From Loripinus fragilis (Eukaryota > Mollusca > Bivalvia > Lucinida > Lucinidae): 64,000 nt of DNA. Position 1 is the stretch's first letter, and every line of letters begins with the position of its first letter. The stretch is taken from the NCBI GenBank assembly GCA_964019695.1, contig OZ026515.1:39882994-39946993 (forward strand). Reading direction: 5' to 3'. Shown here piece by piece: positions 22,820 to 33,871 of the stretch. The notes beneath the pieces were generated by a model, which did no database searches, was not told where the DNA came from, and worked only from the letters and a program-made list of their open reading frames with translations. A program made the translations under genes and the position numbers.

Positions 22820-23113
22820 CAGGGGTGTGGAAATAGCAAAAGTTTATACTTGCCCAGGGACAAGTAAATTGCCATAAAGTACTTGTCCATAGAAAGTTCT
22901 ACTTATCCCATATTGAAGAACAGATAATGTACAAAGATCTGAGCGAAGCCCTCACTATTAAAAACAGTGCAGATCCAGATCAGCACTGTTTTCTACACAA
23001 CATGTGAGTTCATAACAATCACCAAATTGTAAATTTATTTTAACTTGTCCCAGGACAAGTAAATAGAACTGAATGAAATGGGACAAGTCGGGCATGGTAT
23101 TTCCACACCCCTG
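22820..23113. mobile_element. MITE with CAGGGGTGTGGAAATA ends, carrying a nested hairpin
   Basis: CAGGGGTGTGGAAATA at the left is inverted at the right (TATTTCCACACCCCTG). A family-T hairpin (AAACAGTGCAGATCCAGATC...CACTGTTTT) is nested at 22962-22993. Confidence 0.75.
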
Positions 23114-23419
23114 AGCATAATAAGGGTTGATGTGTGTTTCATGATCTGTGTCTATCATATATCAACCAGTTTGGCTTGAGATGGGACTTGGCAAACTGCG
23201 ATATCAGATCAAGGCCTACACTGTTTAGCAGTTGGTCATCTTGAAACAATATTCACTAGTGATAACCAAATTGCAAACATTTTGGACCCAGATTAGGCCC
23301 AACAAAACATCAGGCCTGATCTAGATCCAAAATAGGGTAATTTTTAATGCTTTTTGTCATCTTTAATTTTTTTTAATAAAAATTTAAAAACATTCTTTCT
23401 GGAATTCCATCAGAGTGTC

Positions 23420-23483
23420 AAACAGTTTAGATCCAAATCAGGCCTGACAGTTTGTTGGTCCTGATCTGGGTCCAAACTGTTTG
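23420..23483. repeat. Hairpin element family T
   Basis: AACAGTTTAGATCCAAATCA pairs with TGATCTGGGTCCAAACTGTT around GGCCTGACAG. Confidence 0.65.
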
Positions 23484-23620
23484 CAAAGCTGATAAGCAGC
23501 AACCACTTGCACAAACAAAGAATTGATCTGAGATTCCTAATGTTTTATTCCTTATTTTACCAAGTACCGAGTATGACCTTATTATATTTGTGAATTGTGT
23601 AAATTCATCTTGGACTTCTT

Positions 23621-23821
23621 AACCCTATACTCCACACAAGCGCCGTTGGCCGCCTTTGAAATGTAAGATTTTGGAAAATATTATGAAAAATGGAGCATTT
23701 TCCATAATATTTTCAAAACTATTGAAATGTAAAAAATATTGTTTGGAAAATATTTGAAAATTTGAATTATTTTATGGAAAATGATGCAATGTCATAATAT
23801 AGCATATGGGGTAAAGGGTTA
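23621..23821 (-). mobile_element. MITE family R, copy 1
   Basis: Bounded by TTAACCCTATACTCCACACA and TAGCATATGGGGTAAAGGGT. The same sequence in the opposite orientation stands at 43110-43331. Both are built of AATATTTTCAAA/TTTGAAAATATT palindromes. Confidence 0.7.
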
Positions 23822-24173
23822 ACTCTCATTGAGTGACAGAGAAAAGCATGTGAAACAAAATAATCCCAGATCAGACTGCTCCTAGAGGAGCAGACTGATC
23901 AGGGACTATTTGTTTGCACTCTTCAAAAAATCATTTATTGATAACTATGATGGATAAGTCTAGATCATTAGCTGGAAGAATCCATTTTAGAAATTAGGCA
24001 CATAGAAGAGTTAAACAAAAAGGTGCAGTTTGATAAGGCGTTTCATGTTTTTCTTGTCATCTGATTTTTATGTAGGAAACATCTTTGGTATTCATATGGG
24101 AATTCACCTTGGTGTGAATCATCTAAAGAAAAAAGCTTCAATGTAAATCCCTTTTTAAAAAAAAAACTTTTTG

Positions 24174-24354
24174 TGGCTTTTCAATGGGTAGAAACCAGTA
24201 CTGGGCCGGGAGGGTTTATGATTTGTGTGTTTATTATATGACGGGAACTCCCGAAGGCTCAACCGAAAGTGGTTTTATGGAGAAGCCGGGAATCGAACCT
24301 GCGACCCCTAGTTTACAAGGCCTAGCGCTTATCCACTACACCACGGGGGCTTCT
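24174..24354 (-). mobile_element. tRNA-derived SINE family c, minus strand
   Basis: The reverse complement starts GAAGCCCCCGTGGTGTAGTG with A box TGGTGTAGTGG and B box GGTTCGATTCC at tRNA-like spacing, then a non-tRNA body down to about 24174. A standalone tRNA gene is unlikely because the 3' acceptor half does not close with the 5' end. Confidence 0.75.
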
Positions 24355-24717
24355 CTTTTTAAGGGTAACTTGTTTGACATATGTCCCGATTTTCTGTCAT
24401 GTCTTATCATATTTTTCCAGTGATGTAACTAAGATAACAGTCATCAATTTGTTTTTCAACTAATTTAATTTAATTGTTTGCCTTGAATTTTTTATAAAGA
24501 TAGTCTTGTCTATTATTTCGATTTTTTTGGCATTTTTATTAATAGGTATTTTATTTCTAAAGAAATCATTTTTTTATATACTCTGGATATTGATTTGTAA
24601 TGCCTCTGTTTTATAAAAAAAAATGTATTCTGAATTTGAATAAACAAAAATAAAAAAGAACCTGTTGTCATCTGTTCCCCACTCCTGAGTTGCAGAAAAG
24701 GCATATACATGTAAATG

Positions 24718-24957
24718 AACCCTTTGTATACTCATTCATTCTTTCTTCTGGTTTGATACAATGAATCTTGAGATGGTTCATCGTACATAATAAGGAGGTC
24801 ACAGGTTAAAATTTCCAAATTGATATGTGCATTGTTCCTGAAGTTTGTTTTTAACCTAGCAAACTGTGATGAAATGCCCAATATTGAGGCATTTCATCAG
24901 GGTCTTCACCTTTTTTACCAAAGGATCCGTTATTGGGTTTCCAGTATACAAAGGATT
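24718..24957 (+). mobile_element. MITE family C, copy 1
   Basis: Starts AACCCTTTGTATACTCATTC, contains CTTCTGGTTTGATACAAT, and a central GATGAAATGCCC...GGCATTTCATC hairpin, ending CAAAGGATTAA. Copies: 32228-32471 (minus), 34031-34267, 41318-41570, 57065-57272. Confidence 0.75.
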
Positions 24958-24985
24958 AAACTTTTCCTGCTATACCTGGCGCCAA

Positions 24986-25219
24986 TGTTATAAAACTTTT
25001 TCATGCTCATCTCAACTGAGCATGAAATTTCAACTAATAAAATCTAAAAGACTGAAAAATGCAGACTTTTCTTGCATTCAAACTCTCAGATGTTGTATTT
25101 AGGATGCTAATTAATGTTAAAATGCCAACGATTGTTGGCATTTTAACATTTATGAGCTTGATTAATTTAATGCTTTTTTGAGTTGAGCATGAATTTTTTT
25201 TTTATAATCTCGGGGCCTG
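24986..25219. mobile_element. MITE family D, copy 1
   Basis: Left arm has TCATGCTCATCTCAACTGAG, the centre TTAAAATGCCAACGATTGTTGGCATTTTAA is a strong hairpin, and the right arm GAGTTGAGCATGAA is followed by CTCGGGGCCTG. Confidence 0.8.
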
Positions 25220-25235
25220 AATATATCTATTCAGT

Positions 25236-25300
25236 AAACAATGTAGATTGAGTCCATTAGCGTCTTTAAAGAAGCCAGCTGATCAGAATCCACATTGTTT
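25236..25300. repeat. Hairpin element family T
   Basis: AACAATGTAGATTGAGTCCA...GAAGCCAGCTGATCAGAATCC...ACATTGTTTT. Confidence 0.5.
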
Positions 25301-25361
25301 TGCATTAAGCCTTAGTAAATATCAAGATAAATGAAATCTTAGACAATGAGTCTATTTAACA

Positions 25362-25673
25362 GGGCCCCGTAGCACAGTCGGTAGCGAGTCCGACAGCAGA
25401 TCCAGGGGTCGCAAGTATGATCCCAGCCGGTCCCATACTTTTGTGGAGAGTGATCATGAAATAATTTTTATGGTCATTCTCCTCCTCCCTCTGATTCAAG
25501 AAGTGTTATTGTCAGTTACAAGCGAAAGTATGTCGCAAAGGGGCGCGTTGCATTTGCGAAAAGAGTGCACAAATGATATGCAGAATCGTGCGCAAATGAA
25601 GGAATCAATGTGCGCAAAAGATATACTGAAGTGCGCAAATGAAAAGCGCCGGCACAAAGTACTGGTTAACCGC

Positions 25674-25767
<94 letters not shown>

Positions 25768-25965
25768 GGTTTTGATTAACAAGTGCATTAGCATCTTCCA
25801 CATCAGTGGGCCCCTCTCCAGGTAATTGGCTAGCTTCACACAGAGCAGATCTAACTTTGGATAAGACTGTCATTTGTATATTTGTAGCAAAGTTTTATGG
25901 AAAGTTTTGGTCAGGAAAAAAGTGTGGTTAGGTGACATGACCATAGCTGAGATGTAAAACCTTAA
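25362..25965 (+). mobile_element. tRNA-derived SINE family a, copy 1, expanded internally
   Basis: A box TAGCACAGTCGG and a degenerate B box (AGTATGATCCC) open the element; the body (CAGTTACAAGCGAAAGTATG, GTACTGGTTAACCGCTT, AAAAAGTGTGGTTAGGTGA) matches copies at 30964-31290 and 50098-50409. This copy carries two insertions: a ~130-bp TGCGCAAATGA-type repeat block (25530-25660) and the (ATC)n tract. Confidence 0.75.
25674..25767. repeat. (TCA)n trinucleotide microsatellite, ~31 units
   Basis: An uninterrupted TCA repeat of 94 bp within the body of the SINE. Reads as poly-Ile or poly-Met in open frames on the two strands, which are artefacts. Confidence 0.98.
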
Positions 25966-26547
25966 ACAAATCAAAAACTATTATATGACAAAAGGACCAA
26001 AACAACCCATTGGCCTAGCTAATTTAAAGACTGATCAGCCAGGGCATCCACTCAGGCTGATCTGAGTCTTCGCTGTCCACATCAAGAAACCTGAAGCCCT
26101 TGGCTATCCACTGAGTACACATTGAAGACTGTCTTGACATGTTAATATGGCATATAAACTATCCATCAAGACAAGGGTTAAAATTTGTTCTCCATTACTA
26201 CAACCTGTGGTGTGGCACGGCTCAAAATAGCACTCGTCCGCTCGTATTTTACAAGTGCCTCAGGCTGCAGGGCAAGTGAAAATTTGGATGATTTGCAATG
26301 TAAATTAAAATTTCTCCATATAAGCCAATAGTTTTTTTGACGCAGGGCAAGTGCCTGATTTCAGATATTGCAAGGCCTTGAAATCCAAAGTATGTGAGAT
26401 TTTGGTTCTTATCTAGGCACTCGCCAGAGATTTCTCTGCTGGCATACACAGTGTACAAAAGTAGATGATGGCTCAGACAAAGAATAAGATTTCTAGCCCC
26501 ACTAGAATACAGGCTTTTTAAAGAATGACTACATACATGCAAAAAGC
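25966..26547. other. No recognised gene
   Basis: Contains one dispersed GGCTGATCTGAGTCTTCGCT phrase near 26055. Lies between the SINE and DDX31 exon a, where the preceding DDX31 exon might be expected, but no frame with PTRE or GSGKT was found. Confidence 0.4.
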
Positions 26548-26665
26548 ACAGTAAAACCTGTGTCAAAAATACCGAAAATTGGTTTTCAAGACCAATTTTG
26601 GCTTAATGCAGGTCAAAAGTAGTGCAGAATGCACTAAGGGGACCATTCTGCAATACTCGACCTTC
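26548..26665. mobile_element. MITE-B copy 2, truncated
   Basis: ACAGTAAAACCTGTGTCAAA, then an internally deleted body ending CAATACTCGACCTTC. The right terminus is missing. Confidence 0.7.
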
Positions 26666-26794
26666 AGTGTCTATTTAAGACATCTGATGAGATGACACAT
26701 TCGATGGTGTCTCATCTGGGATTACACTGTCATTGTATCTGCATATGGTGTTTCCTATCAGAAAACAGTTAAACAATGTATTCATTTGTTTCAG

Positions 26795-26836
26795 CTTGCT
26801 GCTCAGAGCTATGAAGCTTTCCAGAAACTTTTACAG
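26795..26836 (+). CDS. DDX31: DDX31 exon a (end of motif Ia)
   Basis: The exon is preceded by a pyrimidine-rich TTTCAG and followed by GTAACT. It is 42 nt, phase 0 to 0. It encodes [14 protein letters not shown], matching the LALQS...QKLL segment of DDX31 just after PTRE. Since the first residue follows the Glu of PTRE, the preceding exon should end in ...PTRE; I could not find that exon. Confidence 0.9.
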
Positions 26837-29800
26837 GTAACTACACTTATGTGCCAAATTAAAGTTCACAAAATTAAAAAAATGCATAAATTTATGGTAA
26901 ATATAGACATTCATTTCTTCTTCATTTCAATTGTATTCATAATATGGACTTGACAAATACATGAATGGGAAGATATAAGCAAGCCTTCAAATATTCACAA
27001 TATAATTAAGTTGTTCACTGTTTTGCATATTGTTGCTAAGCAACCATTTAAAATAGCTAAAAAGCCACTAGTATGCTCATTTTGGTGGTAGCCATGGTTA
27101 CAAGGAATTAATATTTGATGTCATTTTTAATGCTACTCCAAGACAACATATTTTTCTATATATTGGCCATTGAAAAGGTATACTCCTCAAAATGATTGAA
27201 GGACCAATGCTATCAATTATAATATTGATGCATTTTGTGTAGAATGTATTTTGAAAACCAATTTTACGATCTAGCCAAAATTTTTCAGACATCTTTGGCG
27301 CCCAATTGCCAAGTGAAACGGCAAAAAGAAAATGGTCGAAAATGTTACTACCAAGGATTTTTTGTCATTTTGAAACTTGACATAAATGCATTGGAACGTC
27401 ATTTTTTGTGTGTGATCCATGGACCACAGAACTGCATGAAATGAATGAAAAATGCTTTTACATGCTGAAATCTCTGTTTTCACATGATTGTATGGTGTTT
27501 TAATCCTGTCAATACAATCCATCTCTTCCTGTGAAAGAAAATTGATACTTTTGGCTGTGGCGTAATGGCCAGTCTATGGGTTCAGACAACTGGTTTTGGC
27601 GTTTGTTGGTGACACTTTTTAAACAATTCGCTGGGACATCTTTCTAACACTCAAAGGCAAAGAATGACGATTAAAAATCTGATTCTTAATGGCCAAGTAC
27701 ACACATTGTTTTCAGAAAACAAAACAAAGTCAAATCTCCATTGTCAGAGATGAAAATGCTTGCTTCCCAGTATATTGAAACTGTTTGAAGATTTTTTTTT
27801 GCATGTAAGCTGAACTGCTTAAAACAAAGTTTAATTTAATGTCACTTTCATTCTACTCGATTGACCACAAAAGAATTTCATTACCCCACCCACTGCCTTT
27901 TGAAAGTGTGTTTTTGAGGGTATGTGCATTTGAGACACAGTTATGGCAGAATTAGGCATGGAAATCAATAATAATGATTCTTGATTTATGGGCATAAAGA
28001 ATAGAAAGCTTTTGGTCAAGTTTTACAGAATTTACAAGTTTGAGCTAATAATACTCGCATTCTAAAATCTTGGTCCTTTAATTATTTTGAGGAGTATATT
28101 TGCTACTCTATCTTTTATAGCTAAATAATATAGAATGAAAAATGTTAATAAAATCTGAGAAAGATTCAAAGTTCCTAAAATGGGGGTGTGGAAGACAAAA
28201 ATTAATAATTACACAAGTTTATAAGTCATGTGTACTTCAAATTATACTTAAGACTTTAAAACAAAGATAATCTGTCAATAAAATATTTTTAAAAAGTTAG
28301 AATAACGCATTCAAAATGATGTTGTCATGGAAACAAAGATTCAGTATTTTTGATAATCACTCTAATATTCACCCTTTTCTGGATCAATTTTATAAAGAAA
28401 TGTTGACTTTTTTATTGATAAAAAATGAAATCAAACCACACATAAAGACATCAATAAGTCATACACGAAATAGCATATTGTTGCCGGGCAACCACCTCCA
28501 ATATGGAGTAAATTTTTCTGAACATTTATAATGATAGGGGGGATAATGATGTATCCAAACATAAGCCTTATTAATGCTGTAAGTATTTTCTTTTAGATTT
28601 GAAATATTATAAGTGTTGAAAATAATCATTAATTTTTGCCTTGAAATTCACTTTGTGAAGTTTAATTTGGTTCTTGACTGTATAGCCATGGATAATTGTA
28701 ACACTACCAACCAATGTCATAATAACCTGTCTTTATGAAGACATTTCTAAAATTTTGCACACTTTTTTTCGTTCTGTTTTCAAATGAAATATTGGTTATC
28801 AATGCTGGAATTCACAAAATGCTTGTCAGAATAGCAAAAATGGAAGACCCTGATCATAATGCTTCAGAAGCAGTCTGATATGGCTCTGCACTGTTTGTCT
28901 AGGCTTTTTAGCAGCGACTAGTGTTCGAAATGTTAGAACATTTACCATACCAAATTTATAATTACTCTTGAAGTGCCATCATACATGTACCTATTTTGAG
29001 CAAACCATTGCCTTAAACAAGATGAGTTTTTGTGTTTCCTAGAAAAGGTTCTACAGTCTACAATGTAATTTTCATCCCTATAGGCACATTCATTAAAAAT
29101 GAGCTCTTTTGTGTCAACAAATGTAAACATTTGATATCATTAATGTGGTTATTATTTAGATTATTGATGGTTCAAAGAAAGCAAACAGAAATCCTTTAAG
29201 TGCTGAAAAAAACAGGTTACTCTGGCACTATATGGTAAGAAAATCCATGAAACTCATATAGAGCCAAAGAACGAGATTTTAACAAAATTGACCCAGTATA
29301 ATCAGTCTAGTTTTCTATTTTTAGCCTTTCATGTGGTTGGTTCCTGGTTGTATCAAGGGAGGAGAGAAGAGGAAAGCTGAAAAAGCCAGGTTTGTCCTTT
29401 TATTCCTGTTTGTTTTTCTTTCCATTCAGAATAAACATATATCTATCCAGCATAGCATAAATGCAGATGGATATTTAGCCCCCCCCCCCCCTCGCAAAAC
29501 ATAGTTTTAGGGGGTTAGGGGGGTGTAAGAAACATGAATTTATATGGTTTAGGGGTGGGGATCTGAAAAGTTTCTAAGATATTCGGACTTGAAGAATTGG
29601 TTGGGCCTGAGCATGCCTATGGAACAGCCCTTGAGTCCACATTTCAAATTTCAAATCTTCTTGCAAAACTACATTTATACATCAATATTATTCATATCAA
29701 AAAATTTCAGAACAATCTCTTGAGTGGTTAGTGAGAAAAATGACAAAATTTGTGCAGTTTTGGGCACGCCGGCAGGCCAGCCTTAGAGTCCTTTGAAACC

Positions 29801-32800
29801 CTCTTGTATAACTTCACATCCATATCTACCATATCCCCAAATTTCAGAACAATCGGTCCAGTTGTTACTTAGAACTCGTCCAGACAAAATTTGTGCGGAA
29901 AGAATAATAATAATACAATGTAATAATCTGAGCAAAAACAGTAAGTCTCCCCACTTCGTTTGGGAGACTTAATTACCCAGCATGCAAAGAGTTAATTGTG
30001 TACACTACTTGTCAGGGTTCCCACAAGCTCTGGAAATCATGGAAACCCTGGAAAATCACTAAAAAAGTTCCATGCATGGAAAAATCATGGAATTTTAAAA
30101 AAAAAACGGAAAAATCATGGAATGATGTGAAATAATTTGACGGAACCACCAGCAGCCAGAAAACTAGCTGTCCGACACTTGAGTGTCTGACAGCTAGTTT
30201 TCTGGCTACTGATGTTTTCAAGTTTTAATTATTTCAAAGTGCATGCATGGTCTACAAGCATGCTGTTGTTGGTGCATTCTGCATTTAAGCTCGGCATTGT
30301 GCAGATGCTGCTAACATGGAAGGTTGGATATCATGCATTAAATAGTCATGGAAATTACATTGTTGGAACATGGGAAATCATGGAAAAATCATGGAATTGT
30401 ATTTTGGAATTTCTGTGGGAACCCTGACTTGTCTTAAATTGAATGAGTCCATTTTACTACCAGATGAAGTCTGTGAAATGTAGGACTGAATGGCAAGTAG
30501 TGCAGGCGCTGATCAGACCTCCTTTCTGCTCTGGATTTGTGCTGATAGCTCAGGCCTGTCTGTCCAAGTGTATAGGGTATATTTGCACCAATCAACAAAC
30601 AGGCTGCAAGATTTCAATGAACAAAAATGGGCTAATTTAGTCATTGGTTTGATTACAGATTGAGGAAAGGTATCAACATTCTTGTATCAACCCCTGGAAG
30701 ATTGATAGACCATATAGAACACACTAGGAGTCTTCTGCTGGGTAGAGTAAGATGGTTGGTGCTGGATGAAGCTGACAGGTATAGACATCAAAGCACTGAT
30801 ATAGTACAGTGAACCATTTATCTCAAGGGTGAGGGGGGTCTGACATATTGCTTCCTCTTGCCCATCTGTCTCTCCTTCCATACCTTGTTAGCAGGATATC
30901 TAATAAACTATAAAGCTACAGCTTTGAAACATGGGAAATTGTCTGAATAAAATATTGTTTAAACCAACCGCGTAGCGCAGTTGGTAACGTGTCTGGCAAC
31001 AGATGCAAGTCTGACTGCAGATCCAGGGGTCGCGAGTTCGATACCGGCCCGGTCTCATACTTTTGTGGAGATTGATCATGAAATATTTTCTACGGCCATT
31101 CTCATTCTCCTCCCTTCTGCTGATTCATTCAAGAAGGGTTGTTGTCAGTTACAAGCGAAAGTATGTGCACGAAGTACTGTTTAACTGCTTGTTCAAGCTT
31201 GCCCAGGAAAAAGTGTGGTTAGGTGAACTGACCGTCCCGCTATGACCATAGCTGTTGACTTGGGACGTAAAGCAACAAAACAAAACCAACATTCTAATGT
31301 ACTGGCAAATTCAATGTGGCATCTGAATGTATAAAGTCATAAATGCCCTTTGTGAAATTATATCCTGAGATGTACTGGTGCAAACTTATAAACGTTATTA
31401 TGTAAAGTCACTTTTTATTGGCTGATGTGGTTTTATGCAGCTGGCAGCCGCAGGCAATATACTACATTTTCACAGTCTTTTTGGAAGGAAGAAATGTAAC
31501 TAGTGCATTAGAATGGGGATAACCATATTCAAAAGTTTAATTTGGGTAGGTATATCATCAGATATATGTTTGGAAATCACGTTTTTATAGCTCCACTGAC
31601 GGGTCACTATAAAATTGAATTTCGGACACGATACTCCCCAAATGACAATTTTGAATACAGTTATCCTCTAAATATTTCTAGAGTTATGGCCCTTGTTAAA
31701 GAAAGGGTACATCCCTGACTGACAAGCATATGGTTCAAATTGTTGGGGGTACAGGGTTTCACAAACACAGATTCTACTCTTATTTCATATGATGACTCTT
31801 ACACCTTGTTGTTGAACTATTCTATGAACATTTTTTGTAGATTACTGGATATGGGGTACGAGAAAGATGTGTCTAAAATAATCACTGCTGTGAACAATCA
31901 GGGTGATCACATCAAGAGACAAACAGTTCTATTGTCAGCTACACTCACAGAAGGTCAGTCGTACAATATTTGGACTTATTGCATTATCTTAAAGTTACTA
32001 TAACCCTTTGTATAGATGTACCACGACCTCTAAGTGATGACCTTTGGGTCTTTCTACTTCAAAATATTGATACAGAACGCAAAAATGAGCCAGTTGGGCT
32101 GGAACATCTGTGTTTGTCAACTATTTTATAGTAAATATATATAAATGCCTGAAACCCTTTTTTCTAGAACTGTATATCATATTGTATATAAAGTCACGCT
32201 TCAAAGCCTTTTGCAGATCTATATATACTGGTGACTCCTGAATGCTTTTTTCTTTTCTTTTTGCAAACAGTGAAGAACCAGATGATATGCCGCATTATGC
32301 GGCATTTCATCTTGGTCTTCACTGTTTGCTAAGACAAAACCATTCTTCAGAGAAAGAAAAATAAATTTATATGGAAATTCCAACCTGTGACCCCTTGATA
32401 TATACAATGGGCCATTCCAAGTTTATTGTATCAAACCAGAAGCAAACATCCATTGTTACATAAAGGGTTAAATGTGCATTTACAGCTACATAGTGGGGCT
32501 ACATGTCTATTATTTAGTAGGATCGTTTATCTATGTCCATAGTTTTTGTATGCAAGCAATAAAGGCTCTGGTGAGATTGTGCATTTGTGCAGGCTCATCT
32601 GAGCCTTCACTGGTTGCCTATGCAATCAGTACACAAGTCTTGCTGGCTTATTTTCAGAAAAAATTCAGTAAAGATCTATTTTTAGCAACAGACAAAGTAC
32701 TTTTAAATCTTCATTGTATGATCTGAAAACATGTTGTAAGTATGTACAGTAAAACCTGTGAAAAACGACCACTCTAAAAAAGACCAAAAATTGGTTTTCA

Positions 32801-33838
32801 AGACTATAACGCTTAACGCAGGTCAAAAGTATTGCAGAATGCTCCAAGGGGAGCATTCAGCAATACTTTCGACCTTCTTTAAGCTACCATTTGTCATTAA
32901 GACCTTTGTTTTGTCTATTTTTCAGTGGCTGTTTTACACAGGTTTACTGTAATATGATTGTCTGGATGGTAACATTTGATACCGAATCATTTTAGTGCAC
33001 CTGGACAACGTCTGCAAAGAGATATTCTACTACCCATGGCTTCAGGGTGAGCATCGGCATCCACAAATATTAAAGTTTTATGTTAAAGTTGTTAAAACCT
33101 CATTATTTGCATACCTTATAATAAATCTGGGGTTATGAATCATCACATTTAATTATCAGAGCCTTCTCTGATGTTTATGCGGCTTTTCCGTATTTTGATA
33201 TTTGCCACTAAAACTAAAAGTGGGCTGGCAAATACCAAAATAAAGAAAAGCCACTAAAACGTCAGAGCAAACTCAGACTACACATTAATGTGTTTATTGT
33301 GTTTCAGGGGTAGAAAGGCTTGCAGGCATGTCTTTATCAAACCCAGAGAGAGTAGCTGTGTCTAAAGACAATAGTGTGTCACAGTCTAGAGACATCATGA
33401 CAGTGAACCAGTTCAGTTCTACAGATGACACTTTTGCACTTCCAGAAAATTTACAACAGTATTACGTGGTAACACCGTGTAAATTAAGATTAGTGACCCT
33501 TTTAACGTTCCTGATGTCAAGATATAAGGTGAGTTTAATCCTTAATGCGCCAATCACAACAAAAGTTGCCTGCTTTTTTCGTCTGCTGAAATGTTTAAGA
33601 AGCCTCTATGGCAAACTGTGTGGACCCAGATCAGACTGCTCCTACAGGAGTAGTCTGTTCTGGGTCCACGCTGTTTGCTTCTATACTTAATTTTTCAGTA
33701 ATGTTAGGCAATTATATGCAGCAGACGACTCAGCAGATGACATTTTCAGATGCATTTTTTTTTCTTTGTGCTTTAAGGGTTAATTTATTATGGCAAAAGA
33801 TTTGTCAGAAACATATGAATCTCAGTGGGAGATAACAT

Positions 33839-33871
<33 letters not shown>

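Noticed and set aside
25443..25873. Open frames of 110 and 125 codons with poly-Ile and poly-Met
   Set aside because: They are translations of the TCA microsatellite in the two strands, within a SINE.
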